64,000 nt of DNA. It comes from JAMZMI01 sp039944535 (GTDB taxonomy: Bacteria; Bacteroidota; Bacteroidia; Cytophagales; Cyclobacteriaceae). The position numbers and the translations under genes were made by a program. Each line of letters starts with the position of its first letter. The stretch's first letter is position 1. The notes under the pieces are model-generated. The model searched no databases. It had not been told where the DNA came from and worked only from the letters and a program-made list of their open reading frames with translations. The stretch is from NCBI GenBank assembly GCA_039944535.1, contig JBDUYP010000023.1:62001-126000 (forward strand). The letters run 5' to 3'. Shown here one piece after another: positions 6,587-15,413 of this stretch.

Positions 6587-8971
6587 GTGAAAAAGCTCAC
6601 ATTCCTGCTTTTGTTGGCATCATTTTGCACAAAAGCTCAAAACTTTACTCTCAACGGATATGTTAGAGATTCCGAAACCGGAGAAAACCTGATTGGTGCT
6701 ACGCTCATCGATCAAAATTCCTCCCAAGGGACGATTTCCAATACATTCGGTTTTTACTCACTTACCTTGCCCAAAGGGTTATTGAGCCTGAAGGTAACTT
6801 ACGTGGGTTATGCGCCCCAGGAGTATATTGTTGACCTTACTGAGAACCAGCAACTCAATGTCAACCTCATTGCCGGATCAACATTGGAGGAGGTGGTTGT
6901 CACCGCTGATGAGAATATAGAGCAGTCTCCTCAAATGAGTACCATCGACGTGCCAGTTGCTCAGATCAAGGCTCTCCCGGTTCTCATGGGCGAGTCGGAT
7001 ATTCTGAAAACCATCCAGTTACTACCTGGGGTTCAGTCAGGAACAGAGGGCTCATCGGGTGTTTATGTGCGTGGAGGCGGTGCGGATCAAAACCTCATAA
7101 TTTTTGATGGTGTTCCTGTTTACAATGTTTCTCATCTTTTTGGCTTCTTTTCGGTATTCAATTCTGATGCTATCAATCGGGTCAATGTGGTGAAGGGGGG
7201 CTTTCCGGCCAGGTATGGCGGTAGGTTGTCTTCGGTTATTGATATTTCCATGAAGGAAGGAAATAATCAGGAATTTAAAGGAGAGGGATCTATTGGTTTG
7301 ATTTCTTCAAAACTCACACTGGAAGGCCCGATTGGTAAGGATAAGAAAACGTCATTCATTGTTTCCGGCAGGAGAACCTACATTGATTTGCTTACCAGAC
7401 CCATTATACACGCGGCTTCCAACGGGGAAAATAAAGGAGGGTATTATTTCTACGATTTCAACGCCAAAATCAACCACAAGCTTTCTGAAAAGGACAGGCT
7501 TTATCTAAGCTTTTACAACGGCAGAGACAAAGGGTTTTCGAAATATAAAAGTGACTATCGCTATAATCTGGAGGATGGTACAACTACTACTGCTTATGAT
7601 ATTGGTGATGCAGGGATAGGTTGGGGTAACAATATTGCTGCGCTCAGATGGAATCATGTTTTCACGCCCAGGCTTTTTGCTAATGTGACGGGTACTTTTA
7701 GTAAGTATGAATTCAAAGTTTTTGGTGGAAACGAGTCTATTTATCCTGAAGACGGCAAAACCATTCACAATAAAGAGTACGTGGAGTACGTGTCTGGTAT
7801 TCGTGATTGGTCGGCTAAAATTGACTTTGACTATTTGCCTTCACCTCGGCACAGTGTCAAGACAGGGCTGGCGCTAACCTACCACAAGTTCAATCCTGGT
7901 GTTTTGGGGTATGATACCAATGTAGAGGGCGAGAATGACACCATTATTGGGGCAACTCAAACCAGATCTTTGGAACTGGCTTCCTACATTGAGGATGACT
8001 TTTCTCTCTCCAACAATCTCAGGGTAAATGCGGGCTTGCACTACTCTGGCTTTCTGGTCAATAACAAATATTACAACTCACTGCAGCCAAGAATTTCTGT
8101 CAGGTATTTACTTTCTAAAAATCTGTCGCTAAAGGGCTCATATGCAACAATGACCCAATATGTTCATTTGCTAACCAATGGAAGTATAGGGTTGCCTACG
8201 GACCTTTGGGTACCGGCCACTGATAAGATTGCTCCGCAAAGATCATGGCAGGCGGCAATAGGGGTGGCCAGAACTTTCAATAGATATGAGATGAGCGTGG
8301 AGGGCTACTACAAGGAGATGAATAACCAGATCACCTACGATGAAGGAGCGTCCTACTATGATCAGAGCGCAGACTGGCAAGAAAAGGTGGTGGTTGGTCA
8401 GGGCAATAGTTATGGGCTGGAATTTCTTCTGCAAAAGAAAACCGGACGATTTTCAGGTTGGGTAGGCTACACGCTCTCAAAAACCAACCGACAATATGAT
8501 GATCTTAATTTTGGAAAGAGGTTCCCTTATAAATTCGATCGGAGGCATGACATCAGTATTGTTTCTGTTTTTGACGTGAATGAACGATTCTCAATCTCAG
8601 GTACCTGGGTGTTTGGTACAGGAAATGCCGTGACTATTCCTCAGTCTGTGTATAGGTCTCATGATGAAACTGACCCTGGCCCTCAGGCCTATGACTATTA
8701 TTATGATTATGATTATCCCGGTTCGAACGTAGAGTATTTTGACTCTCGGAATAATTACCGAATGCGCAACTATCACAGATTGGACTTAGGGTTGACCTGG
8801 ACAAAGGAAAAGAAGTGGGGAACCAGATCCTGGTCACTGGGAGCCTACAATGTTTACAACCGATTAAATCCATTTTATATGGATGTTCAAGAGACCCGGA
8901 CGGGGCGAAAATTGGTTCAATACAGCTTGTTTCCAGCACTTCCCTACTTCAAGTACAGCTTTAAGTTTTAA
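6587..8971 (+). CDS. TonB-dependent receptor with carboxypeptidase-regulatory-like N-domain
   Basis: A 794-residue outer-membrane receptor. It begins with GTG and a signal peptide (MKKLTFLLLLASFCTKAQ), followed by a carboxypeptidase-regulatory-like beta domain (about 20-105, NGYVRDSETGENLIGATL), a plug domain (about 120-230, with IQLLPGVQSG and VYVRGGGADQN) and a 22-strand-type barrel ending in aromatic FKYSFKF. The substrate is not readable. The next gene, 4 bases on, is a DUF4249 lipoprotein, a partner pairing seen across Bacteroidota whose role is not established. It is not a SusC (no SusD neighbour and only about 800 residues). Energised by TonB, a candidate being the tonB gene at 55210. 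Confidence 0.9.
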   Translation: MKKLTFLLLLASFCTKAQNFTLNGYVRDSETGENLIGATLIDQNSSQGTISNTFGFYSLTLPKGLLSLKVTYVGYAPQEYIVDLTENQQLNVNLIAGSTLEEVVVTADENIEQSPQMSTIDVPVAQIKALPVLMGESDILKTIQLLPGVQSGTEGSSGVYVRGGGADQNLIIFDGVPVYNVSHLFGFFSVFNSDAINRVNVVKGGFPARYGGRLSSVIDISMKEGNNQEFKGEGSIGLISSKLTLEGPIGKDKKTSFIVSGRRTYIDLLTRPIIHAASNGENKGGYYFYDFNAKINHKLSEKDRLYLSFYNGRDKGFSKYKSDYRYNLEDGTTTTAYDIGDAGIGWGNNIAALRWNHVFTPRLFANVTGTFSKYEFKVFGGNESIYPEDGKTIHNKEYVEYVSGIRDWSAKIDFDYLPSPRHSVKTGLALTYHKFNPGVLGYDTNVEGENDTIIGATQTRSLELASYIEDDFSLSNNLRVNAGLHYSGFLVNNKYYNSLQPRISVRYLLSKNLSLKGSYATMTQYVHLLTNGSIGLPTDLWVPATDKIAPQRSWQAAIGVARTFNRYEMSVEGYYKEMNNQITYDEGASYYDQSADWQEKVVVGQGNSYGLEFLLQKKTGRFSGWVGYTLSKTNRQYDDLNFGKRFPYKFDRRHDISIVSVFDVNERFSISGTWVFGTGNAVTIPQSVYRSHDETDPGPQAYDYYYDYDYPGSNVEYFDSRNNYRMRNYHRLDLGLTWTKEKKWGTRSWSLGAYNVYNRLNPFYMDVQETRTGRKLVQYSLFPALPYFKYSFKF

Positions 8972-8975
8972 AGAA

Positions 8976-9956
8976 ATGAGTGATATGAAAAAGCTTCAAA
9001 ACAAATTCTCCCCTTTGAAAAAAGTTCAACACTTTACCATGATCATGGTCTGTTTTGCAATGATCGGATGCTCGCTAAAAGAGGAAATTCCTGTACCTGA
9101 TTTTCCGCCCTCTTTGGTGGTTAATTGTTTTTTCACCACAGATTCTACTCTGTCAATAGATTTAAGTCGAAACGATTATTTTGTTGGTTTACAGGAAAAT
9201 CTGAAAGCGATTAGTGATGCCAAAGTAGTCCTCTATGATGATGATGATGAGGTAGCAATAATGGAAGAAGACACCACGGCAGGCCTTTATCATTCTAATT
9301 TCAAGCCGTTAAGTGGTCATAAGTATTCTTTGAAAGTAGAAAAAGAGGGTTTTGAGACCGTCTATGCCAGTTCTGTTATTCCTGAGAATAATTTCTCCTT
9401 TTCAATGGGGGAACCAGAACCATTTCAAGGTGAGTATCAAAAAGAATATAAGCTTACCTATGAGTTACATGATACAGGTATTGAGCGGGTTTTTTATGAG
9501 CTTCAAATGTACTACTACCAGGATTTATATAACCGGTATCGTGATTGGGAAAATGATACTACTTATTGGGAATACGTGGGTAAAAGGAAATATTTTGTTG
9601 CTTTCACCGAAGAGGGTTCAGAGTTGACAGGGTCGCATGCCAATCAATACTTTTTCACAAATGAATTATTTGATGAAGGATTGAAAAAGGAAACTATCAG
9701 GTTTTCTTCCTACAGTTTTTCTAGCGGATGGTCGGATTCACCATCTTCTGATACAATTACTGTCTATATGGAGGTTAGACGACTTACAGAGGAGCTTTAT
9801 AACTATAAGCGTTCGTTAAAGGATCAGCTAGACGGTAACGGACAGCTATTTGCAGAGCCGGTACAGGTTTTTAATAACATAGAAAATGGCTATGGAATTT
9901 TTGCCGGGTACAACAAGGAGGTCTTCACCTTTGAAATCATAAAAGAAGAAGACTAA
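8976..9956 (+). CDS. DUF4249 domain-containing lipoprotein
   Basis: A 326-residue lipoprotein. The lipobox FAMIGC (Cys about residue 29) follows a hydrophobic stretch preceded by a basic N-terminus. The mature part starts PVPDFPPSLVVNCFFTTDS and continues with beta-rich sequence including LYDDDDEVAIMEEDTTAGLYHS, the pattern of DUF4249, which is found with TonB receptors. I chose ATG 8976; ATG 8985 is also possible. It is likely exported to the outer-membrane region to assist the receptor upstream, but the molecular function is unknown. The 3' end overlaps the convergent lipoprotein gene by four bases. Confidence 0.82.
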   Translation: MSDMKKLQNKFSPLKKVQHFTMIMVCFAMIGCSLKEEIPVPDFPPSLVVNCFFTTDSTLSIDLSRNDYFVGLQENLKAISDAKVVLYDDDDEVAIMEEDTTAGLYHSNFKPLSGHKYSLKVEKEGFETVYASSVIPENNFSFSMGEPEPFQGEYQKEYKLTYELHDTGIERVFYELQMYYYQDLYNRYRDWENDTTYWEYVGKRKYFVAFTEEGSELTGSHANQYFFTNELFDEGLKKETIRFSSYSFSSGWSDSPSSDTITVYMEVRRLTEELYNYKRSLKDQLDGNGQLFAEPVQVFNNIENGYGIFAGYNKEVFTFEIIKEED

Positions 9957-10405
9957 TCAACTTCAACCTCTTTCGTTAAATTTCTCAATTCATCTATCAA
10001 CGGAGCGATAGGGTCAATGTCTTTAAGATATTCAAAAGTCACTTTTTTGGTTCTGGTGCCGATTGTCATTTCGATCCATTCTGAACCACCATCGGCACAG
10101 TCAGGACAGCCAATCACAGGATCGAGTGCCAGAAATTTATCCTGATCAAACAAGCTCAGCAGGTGGTTGTATTTTTCTGAAGTGAAGGTGACCGTATGAG
10201 TCTTCGGAGTTTGGCTATTGTGCCAGCCGTAGCTCACATAGTAAACCTGCTCAGCACTCACCTCCAGGTCTGTCAGGCAGTAGCCCACGCATTCGCCAAA
10301 AGAGGTACCATACCTCATCGAAGGAACTTCATTTTGTGTGAGCATTTCTGAATCTTCGCATGAAAAGAGAAATAAGGCGACAATCAGGTAAAACGTGGAC
10401 TTCAT
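9953..10405 (-). CDS. Small lipoprotein of unknown function with CxxC motif
   Basis: A 150-residue exported protein: MKSTFYLIVALFLFSC is a lipoprotein signal with Cys16. The mature part holds paired cysteines, GECVGYC (about 37-43) and GCPDCADGGSEWIE (about 99-112). The latter recurs, as far as I recall, in short uncharacterised Bacteroidota lipoproteins, but I cannot name a family. The Cys pairs could form disulfides in the periplasm or bind a metal. It follows the MATE gene on the same strand after 75 bases and converges with the DUF4249 gene. Confidence 0.7.
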   Translation of the reverse strand: MKSTFYLIVALFLFSCEDSEMLTQNEVPSMRYGTSFGECVGYCLTDLEVSAEQVYYVSYGWHNSQTPKTHTVTFTSEKYNHLLSLFDQDKFLALDPVIGCPDCADGGSEWIEMTIGTRTKKVTFEYLKDIDPIAPLIDELRNLTKEVEVD

Positions 10406-10480
10406 AGCATTCGGTTTTGTTATTTGACACTAAAACCCATAAAAAGGTTGAACGGTTCCAAACAACTATCGTGCTACTTT

Positions 10481-11797
10481 TTACAAATGCAGTCTGTCCA
10501 CAAGGTGCCTGAAGCGCAACACATGCAAAATGGCCGAAACGGTGAGCCCTCCCAGCAGCCCATACCAAATGCCATATACGCCCAGATCAAAAACAAACCC
10601 AAGGACGTAACCCCCCGGAATCGCGATCATCCAATATGCAATAAAAGTCACGATGGTAGGGATTTTGACATCTGTCAAGCCTCTGAGCACACCCAGACCA
10701 ACCGCCTGCATCCCGTCCGAAACCTGAAAGGCGGCAGCTACTATCAGCAGTCCGGCCGCTAGCTTTTGCACAAATGCATCGGTGATATACAGCGCCACCA
10801 GCTGATGCCGAAAAATGATGAATGCCAAACCGCAAATCACCATGAAAGCTATAACCGTAAGCATGAGTGAATACCCGGCTATTTTTAAATCTTTGATGTT
10901 TTTTAAACCCATTTGATTGCCAATGCGAATGGTGCCGGCAGCACCCAGCCCGGTTGCGGCCATGTAGGTGATAGCTGCCAGATTGATCCCAATCTGATGC
11001 GCAGCTTGAGATTCAGCGTTGATCCAGCCCGCCATGATAGCGGCAGCAGCGAACGCACCAATCTCAAAAACATATTGCATGCCGGAAGGCACTCCTATAT
11101 TGAGCATTTTTTTAACGATAGACCAATCGAATTGCCATTTGAATCCAGTGAGTTTCTTTTTGGTCACCAAATACATGAGAATGGCCATAATTACTCTGGC
11201 AATGAGTGTGGCATAACCGGCACCAATTAGGCCATAGGCCGGCACACCGAATGCTCCGTAAATCAAAATGTAGTTCAAGCCAATGTTCAGCAGGTTGGCA
11301 AGGATAGAAACCCACATGGGGTTGAATGTATCTGACAGCCCCTCTGAAAACTGGCGATAGGTTTGAAAATGCATCAGCGGAACCAGCGAGATGCACATGA
11401 CAATCAGGTATGGCCCGGCCAATGCCGCTACTTCAGGTTCCTGACCAAAGTATTCTAAAAACGGAGAAACAAGTAATCCAATGCCTACAAGCACCAGGCT
11501 CAACACAAGATTCATGGCCAACCCATTCTGAAAAAACTGCATGAGCTTGCTTTGGTTTTTGGAGTCGGTGGCCGCTACAAGCGGCGTGATTGCGTAGCTC
11601 ACCCCAATCCCAAAAATCATCAGAACAGTATAAAATGTACTGCCGAATGTAGCTGCGGCTAGCGGGATCACTCCCACTTTGCCCACCATCATGGTATCAG
11701 CCACCGAAACCATGATATGTCCCACTTGCCCGATGATTACCGGATAGGCCAGCTTGATGTTGCGGCGCAGATGTTCTTTGAGAGAGAGATTAGTCAA
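10481..11797 (-). CDS. MATE family efflux transporter
   Basis: A 438-residue inner-membrane protein with about 12 predicted transmembrane helices. It starts LAYPVIIGQVGHIMVSVADTMMVGKVG, a classic MATE helix 1-2 pattern, and repeats this organisation in the second half (NIGVPSGMQYVFEIGAFAAA). MATE proteins export drugs or metabolites with Na+ or H+ influx; the substrate is not readable. It is closest in pattern to NorM-type members. The start is 22 bases from the end of the Nudix gene on the same strand, suggesting a shared transcript from the palindromic promoter at 12.76 kb. Confidence 0.92.
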   Translation of the reverse strand: MTNLSLKEHLRRNIKLAYPVIIGQVGHIMVSVADTMMVGKVGVIPLAAATFGSTFYTVLMIFGIGVSYAITPLVAATDSKNQSKLMQFFQNGLAMNLVLSLVLVGIGLLVSPFLEYFGQEPEVAALAGPYLIVMCISLVPLMHFQTYRQFSEGLSDTFNPMWVSILANLLNIGLNYILIYGAFGVPAYGLIGAGYATLIARVIMAILMYLVTKKKLTGFKWQFDWSIVKKMLNIGVPSGMQYVFEIGAFAAAAIMAGWINAESQAAHQIGINLAAITYMAATGLGAAGTIRIGNQMGLKNIKDLKIAGYSLMLTVIAFMVICGLAFIIFRHQLVALYITDAFVQKLAAGLLIVAAAFQVSDGMQAVGLGVLRGLTDVKIPTIVTFIAYWMIAIPGGYVLGFVFDLGVYGIWYGLLGGLTVSAILHVLRFRHLVDRLHL

Positions 11798-11819
11798 TGT
11801 GCTGGGGTGTTTTTACAGA

Positions 11820-12365
11820 TTATATATTGAGCATTCTGCCCAATTTGAGAATGGCCACTATGCTTAGTCCATCGGTGATTCTACCATCGAGAGCCATCTC
11901 GTGTAATTCTTTGAATGGCAATTTTTTGATTTCCAGATCTTCGGTTTCGTCAAAATCGGTTTCGCCTTCGGTCAAACCCTCAGCAAGAAACGCATATCCC
12001 ACTTCGTCGGTTACGGAATTAGAAGTATGCACCTTCATAAACTCAGTCCATTTTTTAGCGGTTAGTCCCGTTTCTTCTTTAAGTTCTCGTTTGGCAGACT
12101 CCAGCCTGTCTATTTCCAGAGGCCCACCACCCATCGGTACTTCCCAGGAGTATTCATTGAGTGCGTATCTCCATTGACCTACGATCCAGGTGTTTTGGTC
12201 TTCATCCAGAGGGATAATGGCTATCGCCAAATTTTTAAAATGAACTTTTCCGTAATGACTGATGCCACCTCCAGGGTTGATCACCTCATCTTCATCCAGG
12301 CGCAACCAAGGGTTCTCATAGATCATTTTGCCTTTTTGCTTAATCCACGGATTCTTACTTGCCAC
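11820..12365 (-). CDS. Nudix hydrolase
   Basis: A 181-residue Nudix protein resembling ADP-ribose/nucleoside-diphosphate-sugar pyrophosphatases (WEVPMGGGPLE before the box, and an N-terminal beta domain with YENPWLRLDEDEVINPGGG). The Nudix helix RELKEETGL is intact, so the metal-binding Glu residues are present, but the first Glu of the G-x5-E-x7-REUxEExGU box appears to be Ile, with a Glu one residue earlier. I chose GTG 12365, which overlaps the stop of the upstream small membrane gene; a TTG at 12398 would extend it by 11 residues. Substrate unknown. Confidence 0.85.
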   Translation of the reverse strand: MASKNPWIKQKGKMIYENPWLRLDEDEVINPGGGISHYGKVHFKNLAIAIIPLDEDQNTWIVGQWRYALNEYSWEVPMGGGPLEIDRLESAKRELKEETGLTAKKWTEFMKVHTSNSVTDEVGYAFLAEGLTEGETDFDETEDLEIKKLPFKELHEMALDGRITDGLSIVAILKLGRMLNI

Positions 12366-12549
12366 CTCGTTTTTCTCTTTGTTTTTTGATAAAACCAAGC
12401 ACTACCAGTATGATCGCCACAGCGATGATTATAGCGGGCGCTTTCTCATGTATCTTCTGGATAGACTCATCTCCTTCTTCTCCTCCCATGAGGAAATACA
12501 ACATCACGCCTATGCCCAGGTAAACGATGTATCGATATTCTTTTCTCAT
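12355..12549 (-). CDS. Small two-helix membrane protein
   Basis: A 64-residue protein with two hydrophobic helices (about 8-22, IVYLGIGVMLYFLM, and 39-53, APAIIIAVAIILVVLGF) separated by an acidic loop (GGEEGDES) and ending in a basic tail KKQREKRGGK. The basic ends suggest both termini are cytoplasmic. Its start ATG overlaps the stop of the upstream small membrane gene (ATGA), and its stop lies within the start of the Nudix gene, so the three are translationally coupled. No family is recognised. Confidence 0.7.
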   Translation of the reverse strand: MRKEYRYIVYLGIGVMLYFLMGGEEGDESIQKIHEKAPAIIIAVAIILVVLGFIKKQREKRGGK

Positions 12550-12737
12550 TGATTTTTTATTTTGACAAAAACAAAAATGACTATGCTAAGGAGCAATGCC
12601 ACTCCCAATATCAGTGCGCCACTTAGGAAAATTTTATTATCGGCAGCCGATGCGTTGTTGCTCCATAGAGTAGCAGGCAGAAAGATGATTGCGCCAAGCA
12701 AGACAAGCATAGCAAACAAACGCAATACAATTTTCAT
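12546..12737 (-). CDS. Small two-helix membrane protein
   Basis: A 63-residue protein with helices at about 3-22 (IVLRLFAMLVLLGAIIFLP) and 37-57 (FLSGALILGVALLLSIVIFV), a short polar loop with SNNASAADN between them and a Lys-rich end. It resembles its downstream neighbour in size and topology but not obviously in sequence. It is the first gene of the minus-strand run nudix-MATE, reading from the palindromic promoter region. Function unknown. Confidence 0.65.
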   Translation of the reverse strand: MKIVLRLFAMLVLLGAIIFLPATLWSNNASAADNKIFLSGALILGVALLLSIVIFVFVKIKNQ

Positions 12738-12758
12738 AGCCAGGTTTTATTTTCATTC

Positions 12759-12785
12759 GCGCAAAGATAACCATTAACTTTGCGC
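12759..12785. promoter_or_regulatory. Palindrome creating two back-to-back -7 boxes
   Basis: GCGCAAAG (12759-12766) and CTTTGCGC (12778-12785) are perfect inverted repeats with an 11-base centre. Each arm completes a Bacteroidota -7 box: TAACTTTG on the plus strand (12775-12782, towards prfC) and TATCTTTG on the minus strand (12769-12762, towards the small membrane genes). The -33 boxes are weak on both sides. The two start regions overlap, so firing one promoter should hinder the other. Confidence 0.5.
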
Positions 12786-12803
12786 GCTGAAACAAGACGA
12801 TCA

Positions 12804-14384
12804 ATGACACTAGAGCAGGAAATAAGCAAGCGCCGAACCTTTGGAATTATCGCTCACCCCGATGCAGGAAAAACCACCCTTACGGAAAAATTACTTCTTT
12901 TTGGTGGGGCGATTCAGACGGCCGGAGCAGTGAAGTCCAACAAGATTGATATGGGTACACGCTCTGACTGGATGGAGATAGAAAAGCAGCGGGGTATTTC
13001 TGTAGCCACCTCGGTGATGGGGTTTGAATACAAAGACCTCAAAATCAATATTCTGGATACTCCCGGTCACGAAGATTTTGCAGAAGACACCTACCGTACA
13101 CTCACGGCTGTTGACAGTGTGATCATGGTGATTGACTGTGTGAAGGGTGTGGAGCGGCAGACGGAAAAACTCATGGAAGTGTGTCGGATGAGAAACACCC
13201 CGGTAATCTGTTTCATCAACAAGCTGGATCGTGAAGGACGTGATGCATTTGATTTGCTAGACGAAATCGAAGAAAAGCTGGATATCAAAGTTCGCCCGAT
13301 GAGCTGGCCGATTGGGATGGGAAAATCACTGCGTGGTGTATTCAATATTTATGAAAATAATCTCAACCTCTACGAGCCAAATAAGACAAAAAAAGTAACT
13401 GACGTGGTGGAGATCAAAGGTGTGGATGACCCTGAGTTGGACAAGCATTTGTCCGAATCTTACGTGTCAGCGCTGCGAGAAGAAATCGAATTGGTAAATG
13501 GTGTTTATGATCCGCTTGATATCGACGCGTATAAAAATGGTGAAGTAGCGCCAGTCTTTTTTGGTAGTGCGGTGAATAACTTTGGAATCAGAGAGTTGCT
13601 CGATTGTTTTATAGACCTGGCTCCTTCTCCAAAACCACGAGAAACCGAGGATCGTGCCATCGACCCGACAGAAAAGAAATTCACAGGATTCATTTTCAAG
13701 ATTCACGCAAACATGGACCCGAAGCACCGCAATAGAATTGCGTTTGCCAGAGTATGCTCAGGTGTTTTCCAAAGAGGGAGCAACTACCTGAATGTGCGAC
13801 ACGACAAAAACTTTCGTTTTTCCAATGCCACCGCCTTTATGGCACAGCAAAAGGAAACGATAGACGAGGCTTTTCCCGGAGATATCGTGGGACTGTACGA
13901 TACCGGAAACCTAAAAATAGGTGACACCCTCACCGAAGGAGAAAAAGGAATATACAAAGGCATACCAAGTTTCTCTCCGGAGCTTTTCAAAGAGGTTACC
14001 AATCTGGATGCCATGAAAGCCAAGCAGCTGGAGAAAGGACTCAATCAGCTGATGGACGAAGGTGTAGCTCAGCTTTTCAGCTACGAAATGGGTAGCCGAA
14101 AAGTGGTGGGTACTGTAGGGGCGCTTCAGTTTGAGGTGCTGCAGCACAGGTTGCTCAATGAATACAATGCCAAGGTGAGGTTTGACGGAGTGAATATCTA
14201 CAAAGCTTGCTGGATCAGTAGCTCAGATGAAGCCAAGTTGGATGCATTTATCAAGGATAAGTATCGGCACATAGCCAGAGATAAAGAAGGTAAGCTTGTG
14301 TTTATGGCAGAAAGCAAAGCGTGGCTTCAGATGGTTCAGGATAATTTTCCTGAGATTGAGTTTCACTTTATCAGTGAGTTTTGA
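12804..14384 (+). CDS. prfC: Peptide chain release factor 3
   Basis: A translational GTPase that recycles RF1/RF2 from the ribosome after termination. The G1 loop AHPDAGKTT (17-25) has the RF3-specific spelling, with DTPGHEDF (G3) and NKLD (G4) following; EF-Tu-like domain 2 and the RF3 C-terminal domain (with LQFEVLQHRL) are complete. From ATG 12804 the protein has 526 residues, as usual; an upstream in-frame codon at 12780 would fall on the promoter. It is the first plus-strand gene after the divergent palindromic promoter and is separated by 44 bases from the pseudouridine synthase gene. Confidence 0.95.
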   Translation: MTLEQEISKRRTFGIIAHPDAGKTTLTEKLLLFGGAIQTAGAVKSNKIDMGTRSDWMEIEKQRGISVATSVMGFEYKDLKINILDTPGHEDFAEDTYRTLTAVDSVIMVIDCVKGVERQTEKLMEVCRMRNTPVICFINKLDREGRDAFDLLDEIEEKLDIKVRPMSWPIGMGKSLRGVFNIYENNLNLYEPNKTKKVTDVVEIKGVDDPELDKHLSESYVSALREEIELVNGVYDPLDIDAYKNGEVAPVFFGSAVNNFGIRELLDCFIDLAPSPKPRETEDRAIDPTEKKFTGFIFKIHANMDPKHRNRIAFARVCSGVFQRGSNYLNVRHDKNFRFSNATAFMAQQKETIDEAFPGDIVGLYDTGNLKIGDTLTEGEKGIYKGIPSFSPELFKEVTNLDAMKAKQLEKGLNQLMDEGVAQLFSYEMGSRKVVGTVGALQFEVLQHRLLNEYNAKVRFDGVNIYKACWISSSDEAKLDAFIKDKYRHIARDKEGKLVFMAESKAWLQMVQDNFPEIEFHFISEF

Positions 14385-14413
14385 TTTGTGACTACACCTT
14401 GGTTTAGGTTGTC

Positions 14414-14421
14414 TAGCTTTG
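14414..14421 (+). promoter_or_regulatory. Possible -7 box immediately upstream of the pseudouridine synthase gene
   Basis: TAGCTTTG fits TAnnTTTG. Its predicted start point would fall almost exactly on the ATG at 14429, implying a leaderless or very short-leader mRNA. No good -33 box at the expected distance, so this is weak. Confidence 0.3.
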
Positions 14422-14428
14422 CACCTTT

Positions 14429-15112
14429 ATGAAAGAGCCGAAAGTAATACATGAAGACAATCACCTGCTGGTTGTCAATAAGCCGACAGGTTGGTTAGTG
14501 CAGGGAGATAAGACCGGCGACAGAACTTTGACTGACTGGGCCAAAGCATACATCAAACGAAAGTACAACAAGCCGGGAGATGTGTATCTGCATCCGTGTC
14601 ACAGGCTGGATCGACCGGTTGGGGGCATTTTGATTTTTGCCAGAACCTCCAAGGCATTGGAGCGCATGAATAAGCTCTTCAGAGAAGATCGGATTCAGAA
14701 GGTCTATCTGGCCATAGTCAAGGGCAAGCCAGAATCCATGGAAGAAACACTCATCCATTATATCAACAAAGACTCCAAAAAAAATACCGTTCGTGCCTTT
14801 ACCCGACCAAAGGGTGATGCCAAACGTGCGGAGCTTTCATACGATGTGATAGCGATAGGCGATAGCCACTCTTTACTCAGAGTGAAACCAAAAACAGGAC
14901 GACCTCACCAGATCAGGGTGCAGCTGGCCAAAATAGAATGCCCGATTAAAGGTGATCTGAGATATGGGTATCCCAAAGCGAATCCTGACAAAAGCATCAG
15001 TTTACATGCCTTTCAGATTATTTTTACACATCCGGTAAAACAGGAAGACATGAAACTCACTTGTAAACCTGAATGGCCTGATTACGGAAGCTTTGTGAAT
15101 GAATTGGATTAA
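14429..15112 (+). CDS. RluA-family RNA pseudouridine synthase
   Basis: Converts uridine to pseudouridine in rRNA or tRNA. The catalytic motif is HRLDRPVGGIL (58-68, D61 the nucleophile), with the family's RPHQIRVQLA (about 161-170) further on. At 227 residues it lacks an N-terminal S4 domain, resembling the short RluA/TruC-like type, so the target site cannot be read from sequence. It overlaps the next gene by 14 bases. Cytoplasmic. Confidence 0.9.
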   Translation: MKEPKVIHEDNHLLVVNKPTGWLVQGDKTGDRTLTDWAKAYIKRKYNKPGDVYLHPCHRLDRPVGGILIFARTSKALERMNKLFREDRIQKVYLAIVKGKPESMEETLIHYINKDSKKNTVRAFTRPKGDAKRAELSYDVIAIGDSHSLLRVKPKTGRPHQIRVQLAKIECPIKGDLRYGYPKANPDKSISLHAFQIIFTHPVKQEDMKLTCKPEWPDYGSFVNELD

Positions 15113-15413
15113 CCGGCTACAGTCAAAATGGAATCTTAAAAACACCACTCAGGTGATTGTGGTGTTGATTGTGTTTGCCTGCACAGGTTTTACCGTTGCG
15201 TTTTTGAAGCGCCCAATAATAGCTTACTTCGTAGGAGAAGGGGAGCAAAATTTTTGGTTTTGGCTGATTTACCTGATCCTGATTTTTCCGGTTTACCTTC
15301 TCTTTCTGCTTCTATACGGCTTCATTTTTGGTCAATTTGCTTTCTTCTGGGGGTTTGTAAAAAAGACTTTCGGCAGATTTAAAAGAAAGAAAAAAGATGT
15401 TGAGCAGGAGTGA
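15099..15413 (+). CDS. Small two-helix membrane protein, probably DUF6787-type
   Basis: A 104-residue protein with two hydrophobic segments (about 19-36, QVIVVLIVFACTGFTVAF, and 52-84, very rich in Phe, Leu and Tyr) and a strongly basic end (FKRKKKDVEQE). It looks like a short conserved Bacteroidota membrane family that I recall as DUF6787; this name is from memory. Function unknown. It is sandwiched by overlaps: 14 bases with the pseudouridine synthase and 17 bases with pabB, so all three are likely co-translated. Confidence 0.65.
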   Translation: MNWINRLQSKWNLKNTTQVIVVLIVFACTGFTVAFLKRPIIAYFVGEGEQNFWFWLIYLILIFPVYLLFLLLYGFIFGQFAFFWGFVKKTFGRFKRKKKDVEQE

